Assembly (NCBI RefSeq): GCF_013375155.1
Contig: NZ_JABXOF010000010.1
Location: 124,001-188,000 of the forward strand
Direction of reading: 5' to 3'
DNA from: Serratia ureilytica
GTDB taxonomy: Bacteria; Pseudomonadota; Gammaproteobacteria; Enterobacterales; Enterobacteriaceae
Length of the DNA stretch: 64,000 nt
This document shows positions 1 through 11,791 of this stretch, in pieces. Positions within the stretch are counted from its first letter, which is position 1. Each line of letters begins with the position of its first letter. Under the pieces are notes generated by a model. It searched no databases. It was not told the origin of the DNA and was given only the letters and a program-made list of their open reading frames with translations. The position numbers and the translations under genes are program-made.

Positions 1-1422
1 GATGCCCGCTTTGGTCAGCTCTCGGGACACCACTTCGGATTTCTCGATTGAGATGGTCCCCACCAGCACCGGCTGGCCTTTGGCGGTACGCTCGCGGATG
101 TCTTCAATGATGGCGCCGATCTTCTCTTTCTCGGTCATGTACACCAGATCCGGCATATCCTTACGGATCATCGGACGGTTGGTTGGCACCACGATCGTGT
201 CCAGCTTGTAGATCGAGCTGAATTCGAAGGCTTCGGTATCGGCGGTACCGGTCATCCCGGCCAGCTTCTCATACAGACGGAAGTAGTTCTGGAAGGTGAT
301 AGAAGCCAGCGTCTGGTTCTCGTTCTGGATCTCCACGCCTTCTTTGGCTTCCACCGCCTGGTGCAGACCGTCGGACCAGCGGCGGCCCTGCATGGTACGG
401 CCGGTGTGCTCATCGACGATGATCACTTCGCCGTCTTTCACGATGTAGTCCACGTCGCGGGTGAACAGCACGTGAGCGCGCAGCGCGGCGGTAACGTGGT
501 GCATCAGCATGATGTTGGTCGGCGAGTATAGCGATTCGCCTTCATCCATGATGCCGGCTTCCACCAGCATCTCTTCAATCAGGATCAGGCCGCGTTCGGT
601 CAGGTGTACCTGACGCGCCTTCTCGTCCACCGAGAAGTGCCCTTCACCTTTGAAGGTGTCGGAGTCTTCTTTTTCCTGGCGGATCAGTTTAGGGATCAGC
701 TTGTTGACCTTGATGTACATCTCGGAGCTGTCTTCTGCCGGGCCGGAGATGATCAGCGGCGTACGCGCTTCATCGATCAGGATGGAGTCCACCTCATCCA
801 CCAGCGCATAGTGCAGTTTGCGCTGCACGCGCTCTTCCGGGCTGAACGCCATGTTGTCGCGCAGGTAGTCGAAGCCGTACTCATTGTTGGTGCCGTAGGT
901 GATGTCGGCGGCGTAAGCTTCGCGCTTGGCCGGCGCCGGCATGCCCGGCAGGTTGATGCCGATGCTAAGACCGAGGAACTCGAACAGCGGACGGTTGTTT
1001 TCGGCGTCGCGCTGCGCCAGATAGTCGTTGACGGTCACGACGTGCACGCCGCGGCCGCTCAGGGCGTTCAGATAAGCCGGCAGCGTCGCGGTCAGGGTTT
1101 TACCTTCACCGGTGCGCATCTCGGCGATGCAGCGGTCGTTCAGTACCATGCCGCCCAGCAGCTGCACGTCGAAGTGACGCATGCCGAACACGCGCTTGCT
1201 CGCCTCACGCACCACGGCGAAGGCTTCCGGGATCAGGCTTTCCAGCGATTCGCCCTTCTCCAGGCGCGCGCGGAATTCGTTGGTTTTCGCTTTCAACTCG
1301 TCATCGGACAGCTTTTCCATGTCCGGTTCCATGCGGTTGATTTGCTCAACCACTTTGCGCATGCGGCGCAGGGTACGATCGTTACGGCTGCCAAAAACTT
1401 TGGTTAATAATTTCACTAACAT
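1..1422 (-). CDS. secA: Preprotein translocase ATPase SecA (N-terminal part, cut by window edge)
   Basis: SecA is the motor ATPase that drives unfolded secretory proteins through SecYEG at the inner membrane. The visible 474 residues start with [17 protein letters not shown] and include the Walker A segment MRTGEGKT (about residues 102-109) and the DEVD Walker B motif near residue 209. The pre-protein cross-linking domain and the start of the second nucleotide-binding domain follow, up to LTKAGI at the edge. The family is about 900 residues, so roughly half lies outside the window. It follows secM on the same strand after 82 bases, the usual arrangement in which SecM stalling controls secA translation. 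The ATG start matches the family N-terminus. Confidence 0.98.
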   Translation of the reverse strand, partial: MLVKLLTKVFGSRNDRTLRRMRKVVEQINRMEPDMEKLSDDELKAKTNEFRARLEKGESLESLIPEAFAVVREASKRVFGMRHFDVQLLGGMVLNDRCIAEMRTGEGKTLTATLPAYLNALSGRGVHVVTVNDYLAQRDAENNRPLFEFLGLSIGINLPGMPAPAKREAYAADITYGTNNEYGFDYLRDNMAFSPEERVQRKLHYALVDEVDSILIDEARTPLIISGPAEDSSEMYIKVNKLIPKLIRQEKEDSDTFKGEGHFSVDEKARQVHLTERGLILIEEMLVEAGIMDEGESLYSPTNIMLMHHVTAALRAHVLFTRDVDYIVKDGEVIIVDEHTGRTMQGRRWSDGLHQAVEAKEGVEIQNENQTLASITFQNYFRLYEKLAGMTGTADTEAFEFSSIYKLDTIVVPTNRPMIRKDMPDLVYMTEKEKIGAIIEDIRERTAKGQPVLVGTISIEKSEVVSRELTKAGI

Positions 1423-1504
1423 GATGTTTGATATCTCTGTCATGACCGCCGAGCGCGGCAGTCAACTTGCTATTATTTATGGTTTTTGTGCCCAAAGGGC
1501 GAGA

Positions 1505-2035
1505 TCAGACGAGGGCGACGGGCCCGGCGCGAATGCCCTGCACCTGCGCCACCCACAGGCCGGTCTGGTGCCGCGCCAGCGTTGGCAGCACCTCAAGGTG
1601 GGTGTGGCGAATGATGGTCGGCGGCTTCGGCTCGTGCGTCAGCAGCGCGTTGAGAGTAGAAAGCAGCGCCAGTTGCGCTACCTGCAAAGGGGGTTCCGCT
1701 TCGGCTTCGCTCTCCTGCACACGCGCATAAACCGCCTGCGGCGCCAGCGCGAAAGAGAGGTGACGAATGACGGTGCGCAGCGCATGTTGCTGCCAATAAT
1801 CTACGCTGAAGGTAGGACGGCGATGCGCGTCCTGCAGCAGGGCCAGGCTGTTGAAGGTGCCGTTGGCCGAATTTTGCCGGTTAAGGCTGGACGATGTGCT
1901 CGGCAATGCGGCCTGATCGGGTGCGCCGGACAAATTGGAAGGCGCGCCAAGCGTGGCCGCAACCATCCCTAACAGGAGATGGGGCCAGAAATAACGTCTG
2001 CCAAATTGTCGCCAACGATTTAGAATACCGATCAC
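1505..2035 (-). CDS. secM: Secretion monitor SecM (arrest peptide regulating secA)
   Basis: SecM is a secreted protein whose nascent chain stalls the ribosome until SecA pulls on it; stalling exposes the secA ribosome binding site. The 176 residues match the family at the N-terminus ([21 protein letters not shown], an unusually long signal peptide) and at the C-terminus, which carries GIRAGP at residues 167-172 just before the stop. The start is GTG, as in E. coli. The arrest core reads [17 protein letters not shown]. The essential W, G, R, A, G and P are kept, but His sits where E. coli has F150 and Val where it has I156. Unlike in E. coli, the gene upstream is on the other strand, so secMA needs its own promoter. 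Confidence 0.93.
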   Translation of the reverse strand: MIGILNRWRQFGRRYFWPHLLLGMVAATLGAPSNLSGAPDQAALPSTSSSLNRQNSANGTFNSLALLQDAHRRPTFSVDYWQQHALRTVIRHLSFALAPQAVYARVQESEAEAEPPLQVAQLALLSTLNALLTHEPKPPTIIRHTHLEVLPTLARHQTGLWVAQVQGIRAGPVALV

Positions 2036-2061
2036 GAGTTTATAATCCGCCGGAGCCCATT

Positions 2062-2577
2062 ATGCGCGATAGCCGTCCACAATTATTAGATGTCCTGTTC
2101 GACGACGCGTCTGCCGGCAGCAAAGGGCCGCTGCATAACGTCCAGCAACGCGCGGTGGCGCTGCTCAAGCTTAACCGTGCAGTGAAGGGCCTGTTGCCCG
2201 CTCCCCTGCATCCCTGGTGCCGCGTCGCGAATTTCCGACAGGGTATTTTAGTGCTCGAAACGGCAAATGCCAGTTGGATGATGCGCTTGCGCTACGAACA
2301 ACCCGCTTTGCTGTCTGCACTACGAGCGCAAATTCTACCATCATTGTCGTCGATCGACATCAGGATTAATCCGGCCTTGATGGCGAAAGGCAGCAACCAG
2401 GTGCAAAACGCCGAAAAAGCGCCGGAAAAACCCGTGCCGATGCGGCATTTGAGTCTGGAGAGTGCGGAAGAGCTGAGGGGATTAGCGAGCCGTAGCCCAG
2501 AGAAACTGCGCAAGATATTGGAACGGCTGGCTGCATTGGCCGGAGAGGGTACCAACACAACCAGTCGTGATAAGTAA
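2062..2577 (+). CDS. DUF721 domain protein, DciA-like
   Basis: This 171-residue protein has an N-terminal KH-like DUF721 domain (about residues 20-110), with the signatures LPAPLHPWCRVANFRQG and ASWMMRLRYEQPALL, then a charged, probably flexible tail. DUF721 includes DciA, the ancestral loader of the replicative helicase DnaB, and in Pseudomonas the dciA gene also sits between lpxC and secA. The location and domain therefore suggest a DciA homologue; the function here is inferred. The start chosen is the ATG at 2062, preceded by GGAG. A longer frame from 1894 would overlap secM and adds nothing resembling the family. It diverges from secM (26 bases) and converges on lpxC. Confidence 0.85.
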   Translation: MRDSRPQLLDVLFDDASAGSKGPLHNVQQRAVALLKLNRAVKGLLPAPLHPWCRVANFRQGILVLETANASWMMRLRYEQPALLSALRAQILPSLSSIDIRINPALMAKGSNQVQNAEKAPEKPVPMRHLSLESAEELRGLASRSPEKLRKILERLAALAGEGTNTTSRDK

Positions 2578-2626
2578 TCAGCGACACGGACTGCAAAATA
2601 CCGGACAGCCGACACCACACCATCGT

Positions 2627-2678
2627 GAGCCTGAATTATCAGGCTCTCAGGGGATGCGCCTGCCGTTATTCGCAGGCG
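2627..2678. repeat. Two tandem inverted repeats between convergent DUF721 gene and lpxC
   Basis: Two hairpins lie side by side. The first pairs GAGCCTGA with TCAGGCTC (2627-2646, loop of 4); the second pairs CGCCTGC with GCAGGCG (2657-2678, loop of 8). Neither is followed by a T-run on either strand, so they are not textbook intrinsic terminators. They may stabilise 3' ends or act as a bidirectional barrier between the convergent genes. Confidence 0.45.
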
Positions 2679-2691
2679 AGGAATGCAGACC

Positions 2692-3672
<981 letters not shown>

Positions 3673-3712
3673 TTAGCACAAAGAGCGGAGATTCCAAATT
3701 CTCAGGATATTC

Positions 3713-4867
3713 TTAGTCTGCCTGTTTACGCAGGAAGGCTGGAATATCTAGATAGTCGGGCTCTTTATTCGGCTGCGCAGCTTGGTCGTTGACCACCTTC
3801 GCGGCAGGTTTCACTTCCTGCGGCAGAGGCGACATGCCGTGCTGCTGATAACGGTGATCCATCACCGGCTGGCTGGCCTGCTTATTGGTCACCAGGGTGA
3901 TTTCAGGACGCTTGTCCATACCGATACCGGTTGCAACCACGGTTACGCGCAGTTCGTCGTTCATTTCCGGATCCAGCGAGGTACCGATAACCACGGTGGC
4001 GTTGTCGGAAGCGAACGCACGGATGGTGTTACCCACGGTTTCGAACTCATCCAGACGCAGGTCGAAGCCGGCGGTGATGTTGACCAGTACGCCGCGCGCG
4101 CCGGACAGGTCGATGTCTTCCAGCAGTGGGCTGGAGATCGCCATTTCGGCCGCTTCTTCGGCGCGGTCTTCACCGCAAGCCACGCCAGAACCCATCATCG
4201 CGTAGCCCATTTCGGACATCACGGTGCGCACGTCGGCGAAGTCGACGTTCATCAGGCCCGGACGGGTGATCAGCTCGGCGATACCCTGCACCGCGCCTTT
4301 CAGCACGTCGTTGGCCGCGCCGAACGCGTCCAGCAGGGAGATGCCGCGACCCAGAACTTTCAACAGCTTGTCGTTCGGGATGGTGATCAGTGAGTCCACG
4401 TGTTTGGACAGCTCAGCGATACCCTGCTCCGCGAATGCCATGCGCTTTTTGCCTTCGAAGTTGAAAGGCTTGGTCACCACGGCCACGGTCAGAATACCCA
4501 AATCTTTAGCCACTTCAGCCACCACTGGCGCCGCACCGGTACCGGTACCGCCGCCCATGCCGGCTGCGATGAAGACCATGTCTGCGCCGTCCAGCGCTGC
4601 GCGCAGGGCTTCGCGGTCTTCTTCCGCTGAATTGCGACCCACTTCCGGGTTCGCGCCCGCACCCAGACCTTTGGTAATACCGCTACCAATCTGGATGGTT
4701 TGGCCAACCGCCGTTTTGCGGAGCGCCTGGGCGTCCGTGTTCACAGCGAAGAATTCAACACCTTCGATGCGCTCGCGCACCATGTGTTCAACGGCGTTGC
4801 CACCGCCGCCGCCGACGCCGATGACTTTAATCACCGCGTCATTGGTTAGTTCCATTGGTTCAAACAT
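3713..4867 (-). CDS. ftsZ: Cell division GTPase FtsZ
   Basis: FtsZ is the tubulin-like GTPase that polymerises into the Z ring at midcell. The 384 residues include the tubulin signature GGGTGTG at 105-111 and the T7 synergy loop NVDFAD. A variable linker follows, ending in the conserved C-terminal peptide [14 protein letters not shown] that binds FtsA, ZipA and MinC. It follows ftsA after 74 bases and precedes lpxC by 103 bases. In E. coli, ftsZ is also transcribed from promoters inside ftsA and ftsQ; that is plausible here but was not resolved. Confidence 0.99.
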   Translation of the reverse strand: MFEPMELTNDAVIKVIGVGGGGGNAVEHMVRERIEGVEFFAVNTDAQALRKTAVGQTIQIGSGITKGLGAGANPEVGRNSAEEDREALRAALDGADMVFIAAGMGGGTGTGAAPVVAEVAKDLGILTVAVVTKPFNFEGKKRMAFAEQGIAELSKHVDSLITIPNDKLLKVLGRGISLLDAFGAANDVLKGAVQGIAELITRPGLMNVDFADVRTVMSEMGYAMMGSGVACGEDRAEEAAEMAISSPLLEDIDLSGARGVLVNITAGFDLRLDEFETVGNTIRAFASDNATVVIGTSLDPEMNDELRVTVVATGIGMDKRPEITLVTNKQASQPVMDHRYQQHGMSPLPQEVKPAAKVVNDQAAQPNKEPDYLDIPAFLRKQAD

Positions 4868-4941
4868 AGTTTCTCTCCGTTTTGTGCCTGTCGCTGCGAG
4901 ATCATAAAAAGATTACTCAGCATGATCTCTTTGTTGAAACA

Positions 4942-6198
4942 TTAAAACTCTTTTCTCAGCCAGCTATTGATGCGTTTAAACCAATTGCCCACCGAGGCGC
5001 GTTTTTCTACTTCTGTCTCACCGCTCAGGTGAGACTCTTTTCCATAGTGCAGCAGACCTACCGCCGTCGAGTAGTAAGGCTCCTGCGCATAATCCGTCAG
5101 ACCCGTGATGTTCAAGGGTTGGCCGATGCGTACCTGGGTGTGGAACACCCGTTGCGCACAGGCTGCCAGGCCATCAATCTGGGCGGCGCCACCGGTCAGC
5201 ACGATACCGGCCGCCAGATGATGCTTCACCCCTTGCTGACGCAGTTGCTCCTGCAATTGCAAAATTTCATCGTTAACCAGATTCAACAGTTCGGTGTAGC
5301 GTGGCTCAATGACTTCAGCCAGCGTCTGTCTTTGCAGACTGCGCGGAGGACGTCCCCCGACGCTAGGCACCTCTACATTCTCATCCTTGCTAACAATCGA
5401 CCCAAGCGCACAACCGTGTCGAACTTTAATCGCTTCCGCGTCGGTCGGCGGCGTGCCGAAGGCGTAAGCGATATCGCTGGTGACCACGTTCCCGGCGTAA
5501 GGGATCACTTTGGTGTGGCGCAGCGCACCGCCGGTGTACACCGCCATATCCATGGTGCCGCCGCCGATATCCACCACGCAAACGCCGAGTTCGCGTTCAT
5601 CTTCGGTCAGCACCGCGTAGCTCGCGGCCAGACCGGCGAAAATAAGTTGGTCAACTTTCAGGCCGCAACGTTCCACGGCCTTGACGATGTTCTTCGCCAT
5701 ATCGTTATGGCAGGTAATCAGATGCACCTTGGCCTGCATGCGCACGCCGGACAGCCCAACCGGGTTTTTGATGCCTTCCTGATAATCGATGGCGTATTCC
5801 TGAGGAATCACGTGCAGGATGCGGTGTTCGTCGCGCACGCGCACCGATTTGGCGGTGTGCACCACGTTCTCCACGTCGTCCTGCGTCACTTCCTCTTCCG
5901 AGATAGGCACCATGCCGATTTCGTTCTGGCAGCTGATGTGTTTGCCCGACAGCGCCAGGTACACCGACGAGATCTGGCAGTCCGCCATCAGCTCGGCCTG
6001 ATCGATGGCGCGCTGTACGCACTTCACCACCGACTCCAGGTCGTTTACGCCGCCCTTATCCATGCCGCGAGACGGGCAGCTGCCCACCCCGATAATGTTG
6101 ACCATGCCATCGGGCAGAACTTCCCCTACCAACGCGGAGACTTTTGCAGTACCGATCTCCAGTCCAACTACCAGTTTTCTGTCCGTCGACTTGATCAT
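4942..6198 (-). CDS. ftsA: Cell division protein FtsA
   Basis: FtsA is an actin-fold ATPase that tethers FtsZ to the inner membrane and recruits later division proteins. The 418 residues begin with [19 protein letters not shown], which holds the phosphate-1 loop. A second nucleotide-binding stretch reads [10 protein letters not shown]. The protein ends in the amphipathic membrane-targeting helix [14 protein letters not shown]. The start overlaps the ftsQ stop by four bases, so translation is probably coupled. The ftsZ gene lies directly downstream, as usual. Confidence 0.98.
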   Translation of the reverse strand: MIKSTDRKLVVGLEIGTAKVSALVGEVLPDGMVNIIGVGSCPSRGMDKGGVNDLESVVKCVQRAIDQAELMADCQISSVYLALSGKHISCQNEIGMVPISEEEVTQDDVENVVHTAKSVRVRDEHRILHVIPQEYAIDYQEGIKNPVGLSGVRMQAKVHLITCHNDMAKNIVKAVERCGLKVDQLIFAGLAASYAVLTEDERELGVCVVDIGGGTMDMAVYTGGALRHTKVIPYAGNVVTSDIAYAFGTPPTDAEAIKVRHGCALGSIVSKDENVEVPSVGGRPPRSLQRQTLAEVIEPRYTELLNLVNDEILQLQEQLRQQGVKHHLAAGIVLTGGAAQIDGLAACAQRVFHTQVRIGQPLNITGLTDYAQEPYYSTAVGLLHYGKESHLSGETEVEKRASVGNWFKRINSWLRKEF

Positions 6199-7046
6199 TG
6201 TTGTTTTGCCTGTGCCTGATTCTGTTGCTGATTACTGTTTTGCTGACCGCCAAGCGCCTGCGGATCGACCAACACCGGAGCCCACCCTACCGAAGCGCCG
6301 GACTCGTAGCGCAGATCGACATAGCTGACACGCTTGCTCTCCGCCTGGCCCTGCTGCTGCAATACCGGGTAAAGCTCGATAAACCGCTGCAAACGCCCGT
6401 TGCGGTCATCGCGCCCCAGCTCAAGCCGGACATCGTTGTCCAGCGCCAGCTGCCAGGAATGGCGCGCGGTCATCGCCGCCATTTTCAGCGTATATTTGCT
6501 GGCCGCCAACGTGGCGCTCATCGCCCGATAGCCTTCCAGCACATCCTGCTCGCTCCCTTCCGGCCCGTAGAGCAGCGGCAACTTCTGCTTGCCCGCCCGC
6601 TCCGCCGGCACGCTGAACGCTTTGCCCTCGGCGTCCACCATGTGCAAATCGTTCCAGCGCGCCACCGGGACATACTCCACCAGATGGATCTTCAGCTCAT
6701 CCGGCCATTGTTTGCGCACGCTGGCCTGCTTGATCCACGGCAGACGTTCGATCTGCTGCTGGATAACGTCCACATCCTGCGTCATAAAGGTGCCGGGCGC
6801 GCCCAGCGCCAGGATCGCCTGACGAATATCATCGTTGGTGGTGTAATGGCGTTCGCCGGTCACCACCAGCCTTGAGAGCGGCAGGCGACTGGCGTCTTTC
6901 ATCCAGCCAAGCACCGCCCAACCGCTCCACACGACCGTTCCCAACACCATCAGCAGGAAAATCATTCCCGCCAACTGGGTTCCATTGCTGCGACGCGGGC
7001 CGTTATCCACCTCGCGATCGCGCGCATTCAGGGCAGCTTGCGACAT
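6195..7046 (-). CDS. ftsQ: Cell division protein FtsQ
   Basis: FtsQ is a bitopic inner membrane protein that forms the FtsQLB complex and links early and late divisome proteins. The 283 residues contain a short cytoplasmic N-terminus, one transmembrane helix (about 26-50, [20 protein letters not shown]) and a POTRA domain beginning at [15 protein letters not shown] beta domain follows, ending in a Gln/Asn-rich tail. It begins one base after ddlB ends and overlaps ftsA by four bases. Confidence 0.97.
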   Translation of the reverse strand: MSQAALNARDREVDNGPRRSNGTQLAGMIFLLMVLGTVVWSGWAVLGWMKDASRLPLSRLVVTGERHYTTNDDIRQAILALGAPGTFMTQDVDVIQQQIERLPWIKQASVRKQWPDELKIHLVEYVPVARWNDLHMVDAEGKAFSVPAERAGKQKLPLLYGPEGSEQDVLEGYRAMSATLAASKYTLKMAAMTARHSWQLALDNDVRLELGRDDRNGRLQRFIELYPVLQQQGQAESKRVSYVDLRYESGASVGWAPVLVDPQALGGQQNSNQQQNQAQAKQQ

Positions 7047-7047
7047 A

Positions 7048-7968
7048 TCAGTCGGCCAATTCCAAAATTCTCGCCACTAGCTGCGAGAAGCTTAATCCAA
7101 ACTGGCGCGCCGCCATCGGCACCAGGCTATGACTGGTCATGCCCGGAGAGGTATTCACCTCAAGCAGATAGAAGCTGCCATCGCTGTCTTGCATCACATC
7201 GACGCGGCCCCAGCCGCTGCAGTCCAGACCGCGGTAGGCGCGCAGCGCCAACGCCGCCATCTCGGCTTCCTGCTCGGCGCTCAAACCGCTCGGGCAGAAG
7301 TACTGCGTGTCGTCCGAAATGTACTTGGCCTGATAGTCGTAAAACACGCCGGCCGGCTGGATACGAATAGACGGCAGCACCTGGTCGCCCAGCATCGCCA
7401 CGGTGTATTCCGGGCCGCTCAACCACTTCTCCACCAGCACATCGTCGTCATGGCGGAAGGCTTCTTCCAACGCCGCTGCCAACGCCGCGCTTTCGGTGAC
7501 CTTGCTCATGCCAACGCTGGAGCCTTCACGGCTCGGCTTGACGATCACCGGCAGACCGAGATCCGCCACGCGCGCCAGCAGCGCCGCTTTTTCGGCGCCG
7601 AGATACAGCTGGCGATTCAGCGCCACGTAAGGCGCCACCGGCAAGCCCATCGATTGCCACACCATCTTGGTGCGCCATTTGTCCATGGTCAGCGCCGAGG
7701 CCATCACGCCGCTGCCGGTATAAGGCAACTCGAGAAACTCCAGCAGCCCCTGCAGGGTGCCGTCCTCGCCGCCGCGGCCGTGCAGCGCGATAAACACTTT
7801 GGTGAACCCCTGCTCTTTCAGCTGGGTCACCGGGAAATCGCGGGTATCGACGCCGTGCGCATCGATACCGGCTTCGCGCAACCCGGCCAGCACCGCGGCG
7901 CCGGACTGCAGAGAAACGTCACGTTCAGCGGAGGTGCCGCCCAGCAGAACTGCAACTTTATCAGCCAT
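7048..7968 (-). CDS. ddlB: D-alanine--D-alanine ligase DdlB
   Basis: DdlB is a cytoplasmic ATP-grasp enzyme that joins two D-alanines for the peptidoglycan stem peptide. The 306 residues start with [20 protein letters not shown]. They contain the glycine-rich ATP-binding loop [12 protein letters not shown] and end with the metal and product site region [17 protein letters not shown]. The gene overlaps the murC 3' end by eight bases, as usual in enterobacterial dcw clusters. Its product is used by MurF, encoded in the same cluster. Confidence 0.98.
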   Translation of the reverse strand: MADKVAVLLGGTSAERDVSLQSGAAVLAGLREAGIDAHGVDTRDFPVTQLKEQGFTKVFIALHGRGGEDGTLQGLLEFLELPYTGSGVMASALTMDKWRTKMVWQSMGLPVAPYVALNRQLYLGAEKAALLARVADLGLPVIVKPSREGSSVGMSKVTESAALAAALEEAFRHDDDVLVEKWLSGPEYTVAMLGDQVLPSIRIQPAGVFYDYQAKYISDDTQYFCPSGLSAEQEAEMAALALRAYRGLDCSGWGRVDVMQDSDGSFYLLEVNTSPGMTSHSLVPMAARQFGLSFSQLVARILELAD

Positions 7969-9436
7969 GGTGCTCCTCCTCTTTCTTCGGCGGCTGCAGT
8001 TTCAGCTCGGCCAGTTTACGGGCGATTTTGCCCACGTTGCCGGCGCCTTGCACCAGCACCAGGTCTTCATCCTGCAACAGCTGCGCCAGCGTTTCCGGCA
8101 CGGTATCGGCATCGGAAACCAGGATCGGATCCAGCTTGCCGCGGCTGCGGATGGTGCGGCACAGCGAGCGGCTGTCCGCGCCCGGGATCGGCGCTTCGCC
8201 GGCGGCGTACACGTCGAGCATCAGCAGCACATCCACCTGCGACAGCACGTTGGCGAAATCGTCGTACAGATCGCGGGTACGCGTGTAGCGGTGCGGCTGG
8301 AAGATCATCACCAGACGCTTGTCCGGCCAACCGGCGCGCGCCGCTTTCAACGTGGCGTCCACTTCGGTCGGATGGTGGCCGTAATCGTCCACCAGCATCG
8401 CGCTGCCCGCTTTGCCGTTGACCGGCTCCAGCGGAAACTCTCCGAGGAAATCGAAGCGGCGCCCGGTGCCCTGGAAGCCCGCCAGCGCGCGCAGGATATC
8501 TTCGTCGTCGATGCCTTCTTCGGTCGCTACCGCCACCGCCGCCGCTGCGTTCAACGCATTGTGGCGGCCCGGCGCGTTCAGCGTCACCGTCAGCAACGGT
8601 TTGTCCTGACGGCTCAGGGTAAAGTGCCCCTGCGGCCCAATCTGCCGGTAGTCTTCGATGCGCACATCGGCATCTTCACTGAAGCCGTAGGTGGTGATAT
8701 GACGACCCACGCGCGGCAGCAGCTCACGCACCACCGGATCGTCGATGCACATTACCGCGCGACCGTAGAACGGCAGGTTGTGCAAGAAATTGATAAACGT
8801 CTGCTTCAGGTTCTCGAAGTCGCCCTGGTAGGTGTCCATATGGTCGGCTTCGATGTTGGTGACCACGGCCACCATCGGCTGCAGATGCAGGAACGACGCA
8901 TCGCTCTCATCCGCTTCCGCGATCAGATAACGGCTGGACCCCAGTCGTGCGTGGGTCCCCGCCGCCTTCACCAGCCCGCCGTTGACGAAGGTCGGGTCCA
9001 GACGGGCTTCGGCGTAAATGCTCGAGACCATCGCCGTGGTGGTGGTTTTGCCGTGCGTGCCGGCGATAGCGATGCCGTGGCGAAAACGCATCAGCTCCGC
9101 CAGCATTTCAGCGCGGCGGATCACCGGGATGCGCGCTTCACGGGCGGCGACGATCTCCGGGTTGTCGGCGGAGATGGCGGTAGACACCACCACCACGCTC
9201 GCATCCAGCACGTTTTCCGGACGGTGATTGAAATAAATCGTCGCCCCGAGCGCGCTCAACTGCTGGGTCACCGGATTCGGCGCCAGGTCGGAGCCGCTGA
9301 TCTGATACCCTTCGTTTGCCAACACTTCGGCGATACCACCCATGCCGGCGCCACCGATGCCGACAAAGTGAATGTGCCGGACGCGACGCATCTCGGGCAC
9401 GATAGTACGTAGTTTCGCCAGTTGTTGTGTATTCAT
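7961..9436 (-). CDS. murC: UDP-N-acetylmuramate--L-alanine ligase MurC
   Basis: MurC adds L-alanine to UDP-MurNAc, the first amino acid of the stem peptide. The 491 residues show the N-terminal Rossmann loop [14 protein letters not shown], the ATP-binding P-loop GTHGKT at 126-131 and the usual Mur ligase C-terminal domain. The start chosen is the ATG at 9436 ([10 protein letters not shown]), which matches E. coli. An in-frame GTG at 9439 directly before it is less likely. Eighty-four bases containing a perfect palindrome separate it from murG, one of the larger gaps in the cluster. Confidence 0.98.
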   Translation of the reverse strand: MNTQQLAKLRTIVPEMRRVRHIHFVGIGGAGMGGIAEVLANEGYQISGSDLAPNPVTQQLSALGATIYFNHRPENVLDASVVVVSTAISADNPEIVAAREARIPVIRRAEMLAELMRFRHGIAIAGTHGKTTTTAMVSSIYAEARLDPTFVNGGLVKAAGTHARLGSSRYLIAEADESDASFLHLQPMVAVVTNIEADHMDTYQGDFENLKQTFINFLHNLPFYGRAVMCIDDPVVRELLPRVGRHITTYGFSEDADVRIEDYRQIGPQGHFTLSRQDKPLLTVTLNAPGRHNALNAAAAVAVATEEGIDDEDILRALAGFQGTGRRFDFLGEFPLEPVNGKAGSAMLVDDYGHHPTEVDATLKAARAGWPDKRLVMIFQPHRYTRTRDLYDDFANVLSQVDVLLMLDVYAAGEAPIPGADSRSLCRTIRSRGKLDPILVSDADTVPETLAQLLQDEDLVLVQGAGNVGKIARKLAELKLQPPKKEEEHHG

Positions 9437-9492
9437 CACTCTCTCTAATCCGGATCCGGTACCCCGGCCCTACATCACATTGCTTTTATTCA

Positions 9493-9510
9493 GGTTCGGC
9501 GCGCCGAACC
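9493..9510. repeat. Perfect palindrome between murG and murC
   Basis: The 18 bases GGTTCGGCGCGCCGAACC are self-complementary and would form a 7 bp hairpin with a CGCG loop in the murG-murC intercistronic RNA. No T-run follows on the minus strand, so it is not an obvious terminator. It could be an mRNA stability or processing element. Confidence 0.6.
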
Positions 9511-9520
9511 CCTGCACTCG

Positions 9521-10585
9521 TTACTTGGCGAGCCGCACCAGCTCCGCCGCCACGCGCTCGGTGGCGTCCGGAATGGCGACCGCGCGCGCTTTCTCGGCCA
9601 TGACCAGCAGCGTCTTGCGATCCCAGCTCGCCAGCAGTTCGGCCACCACATCGGCGTTGAACTGCGGCTGTTCGATAATCTTCGCCGCGCCGGCTTCTTC
9701 CAGCGGGCGTGCGTTCCAGTACTGTTGACGATCCTTGTGCATGAACGGCACGAAAATCGCCGGCAGCCCCGCCGCCGCGATTTCGCTGACGGTCAACGCG
9801 CCGGAGCGGCAGACCACCACGTCGGCCCAGGCATAGGCGGCGGCCATGTCGTCGATGAACTCGGTCACCTTGTGCTGCGTCTGCCCTACCCTCTCGTAGT
9901 CGCGCAACACCGTTTCCAGCGCGCCCTTGCCAACCTGATGCCAGAGCGTAATTCTATCGCCCAAACGCGCCGCGACTTCAGGAACTGTCTGATTCAGCAC
10001 GCGGGCGCCCTGACTTCCGCCAATCACCAGCACGCGGATCGGGCCTTCGCGCCCTTGCAACCGCTCCGCCGGCAACGGCAGCGCCAACACGTCGGTGCGC
10101 ACCGGGTTGCCCACCACCTCGGCGTTCGGGAACGCGCCGGGGAAGGCCTGCATCACTTTGGCGGCGATGCGCGCCAGCCAGCGGTTGGTCAAGCCGGCGA
10201 TGCCGTTCTGCTCGTGCAGCACCACCGGGATGCCGCACTGCCAGGCCGCCAGGCCGCCGGGGCCGGAAACGTAACCGCCCATCCCCAGCACCACATCCGG
10301 CTGATAACTGCGCATGATGGCTTTCGCCTGCCGCACCGCCTGCCAGATCCGCAGCGGCGCCGTCAACTGGGCCTTCAGGCCCTTGCCGCGCAGGCCGGAG
10401 ATGCGGATAAAATCAATCTCGATCCCGTGCTTCGGCACCAGATCGGCTTCCATTCGGTCTGCGGTTCCGAGCCAGCGCACCTGCCAGCCCTGCGCCATCA
10501 GATGATGCGCGACCGCCAGCCCCGGGAACACGTGCCCGCCGGTACCGCCTGCCATCACCATTAAACGCTTAGGTTTCCCGCTCAT
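9521..10585 (-). CDS. murG: Lipid II synthase MurG (GlcNAc transferase)
   Basis: MurG transfers GlcNAc from UDP-GlcNAc to lipid I on the cytoplasmic face of the inner membrane, giving lipid II. The 354 residues belong to glycosyltransferase family 28. The glycine loop GGTGGH lies at 13-18, a second loop at [10 protein letters not shown], and the UDP-binding region reads [12 protein letters not shown]. The gene lies three bases after ftsW, consistent with tight coupling of lipid II synthesis to the division synthase. Confidence 0.98.
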   Translation of the reverse strand: MSGKPKRLMVMAGGTGGHVFPGLAVAHHLMAQGWQVRWLGTADRMEADLVPKHGIEIDFIRISGLRGKGLKAQLTAPLRIWQAVRQAKAIMRSYQPDVVLGMGGYVSGPGGLAAWQCGIPVVLHEQNGIAGLTNRWLARIAAKVMQAFPGAFPNAEVVGNPVRTDVLALPLPAERLQGREGPIRVLVIGGSQGARVLNQTVPEVAARLGDRITLWHQVGKGALETVLRDYERVGQTQHKVTEFIDDMAAAYAWADVVVCRSGALTVSEIAAAGLPAIFVPFMHKDRQQYWNARPLEEAGAAKIIEQPQFNADVVAELLASWDRKTLLVMAEKARAVAIPDATERVAAELVRLAK

Positions 10586-10588
10586 CCC

Positions 10589-11791
10589 TTACCTCTTCAC
10601 AAACGCCTGAGCCTTGGTCAGGCGCGTTTCATAATCAATTCGCAGCAACAGCACGATCGCCGTCGACATAATCAGCAAGCTCGAGCCGCCGTAACTGATC
10701 AGCGGCAGCGTCAGACCTTTGGTCGGCAGCATGCCCGCGGCGGCGCCGACGTTAACCAGCGCCTGGAAGCTGAACCACACGCCGATCGCGCAGGCCAGGA
10801 AGCCGGAGAAGCGTTGGTCGATCTCCAGCGCGCGGCGCCCGATGGACATCGCGCGAAAAGCGACGAAGAATACCATTAACAGGGCTAAAACCACACCGAT
10901 ATAGCCCAGTTCTTCACCCAAAATGGAGAAGATGAAGTCGGTGTGCGCTTCCGGCAAATACTCCAGTTTCTGCACCGAGTTGCCGAGCCCCTGCCCCCAG
11001 AACTCGCCGCGGCCGAATGCCATCAGCGACTGGGTCAACTGGTAGCCGCTGCCGAACGGGTCGGCCCACGGGTTCCAGAACGAGGTCACGCGGCGCATAC
11101 GGTACGGTTCCGCGATAATCAGCAGCACCACGGCGAACACGCCGGAGCCGATGATCGCCAGGAACTGCCACATTTTCGCGCCGGCCAGGAACAGCATCGC
11201 CAGCGTGGTGATGAACAGCACCACCACGGTGCCGAGATCCGGCTGCGCCAGCAGCAGCACCGCCAGCACCACCATGACGCCCATCGGCTTACAGAAGCCC
11301 CAGAAGTTGCTGCGCACCTCTTCCACCTTGCGCACCAGATAGCTCGCCAGGTAGCAGAACAGCGACAGCTTGGACAGCTCCGCCGGCTGAATACGCAGCG
11401 GGCCGAGCGCGATCCAGCGCGAGGCCCCGTTCACCGAGCTCCCCACCACCAGGACGATCAGCAGCATCACGATCGACATCAGCAGCATCACGTTGCTGTA
11501 GCGCTGCCAAACTTCCATCGGGATGCGCAGCGTCACCAGCGACAGGCCGAACGCCAGGCCGAGGTACAGCGCATCGCGTTTGGCGAACAGGAACGGATCG
11601 TCCGCCAGGCGTTGGCCGATCGGCATCGACGCCGAGGTCACCATCACGAAGCCGATGATCGCCAACCCGAAGGTCAGCCACAGCAGGGTGCGATCGTACA
11701 GCACCATGTTGACCGCGTCGTTGTCGCGCGCGCCGGTCACCCAGTCTTTCAGCCGTTCTGTCAGCCCGAAGTTCGGCAAGCGTAGTTTCAT
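10589..11791 (-). CDS. ftsW: Septal peptidoglycan glycosyltransferase FtsW
   Basis: FtsW is the SEDS-family polymerase that works with FtsI at the septum. The 400-residue protein is strongly hydrophobic, with about ten membrane segments. It contains typical SEDS motifs such as [35 protein letters not shown] and the C-terminal [15 protein letters not shown]. The ATG overlaps the murD stop by four bases. Its partner ftsI is in the same cluster. Confidence 0.98.
   Translation of the reverse strand: MKLRLPNFGLTERLKDWVTGARDNDAVNMVLYDRTLLWLTFGLAIIGFVMVTSASMPIGQRLADDPFLFAKRDALYLGLAFGLSLVTLRIPMEVWQRYSNVMLLMSIVMLLIVLVVGSSVNGASRWIALGPLRIQPAELSKLSLFCYLASYLVRKVEEVRSNFWGFCKPMGVMVVLAVLLLAQPDLGTVVVLFITTLAMLFLAGAKMWQFLAIIGSGVFAVVLLIIAEPYRMRRVTSFWNPWADPFGSGYQLTQSLMAFGRGEFWGQGLGNSVQKLEYLPEAHTDFIFSILGEELGYIGVVLALLMVFFVAFRAMSIGRRALEIDQRFSGFLACAIGVWFSFQALVNVGAAAGMLPTKGLTLPLISYGGSSLLIMSTAIVLLLRIDYETRLTKAQAFVKR

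Noticed and set aside
2018-2046. TATAAT at 2041-2046 as the promoter of the DUF721 gene
   Set aside because: It would place the transcript start on top of the gene's ribosome binding site, and no -35 element is present at proper spacing.
7757-9412. Plus-strand open frame of 551 codons opposite ddlB and murC
   Set aside because: Antisense shadow of two confidently identified dcw genes.
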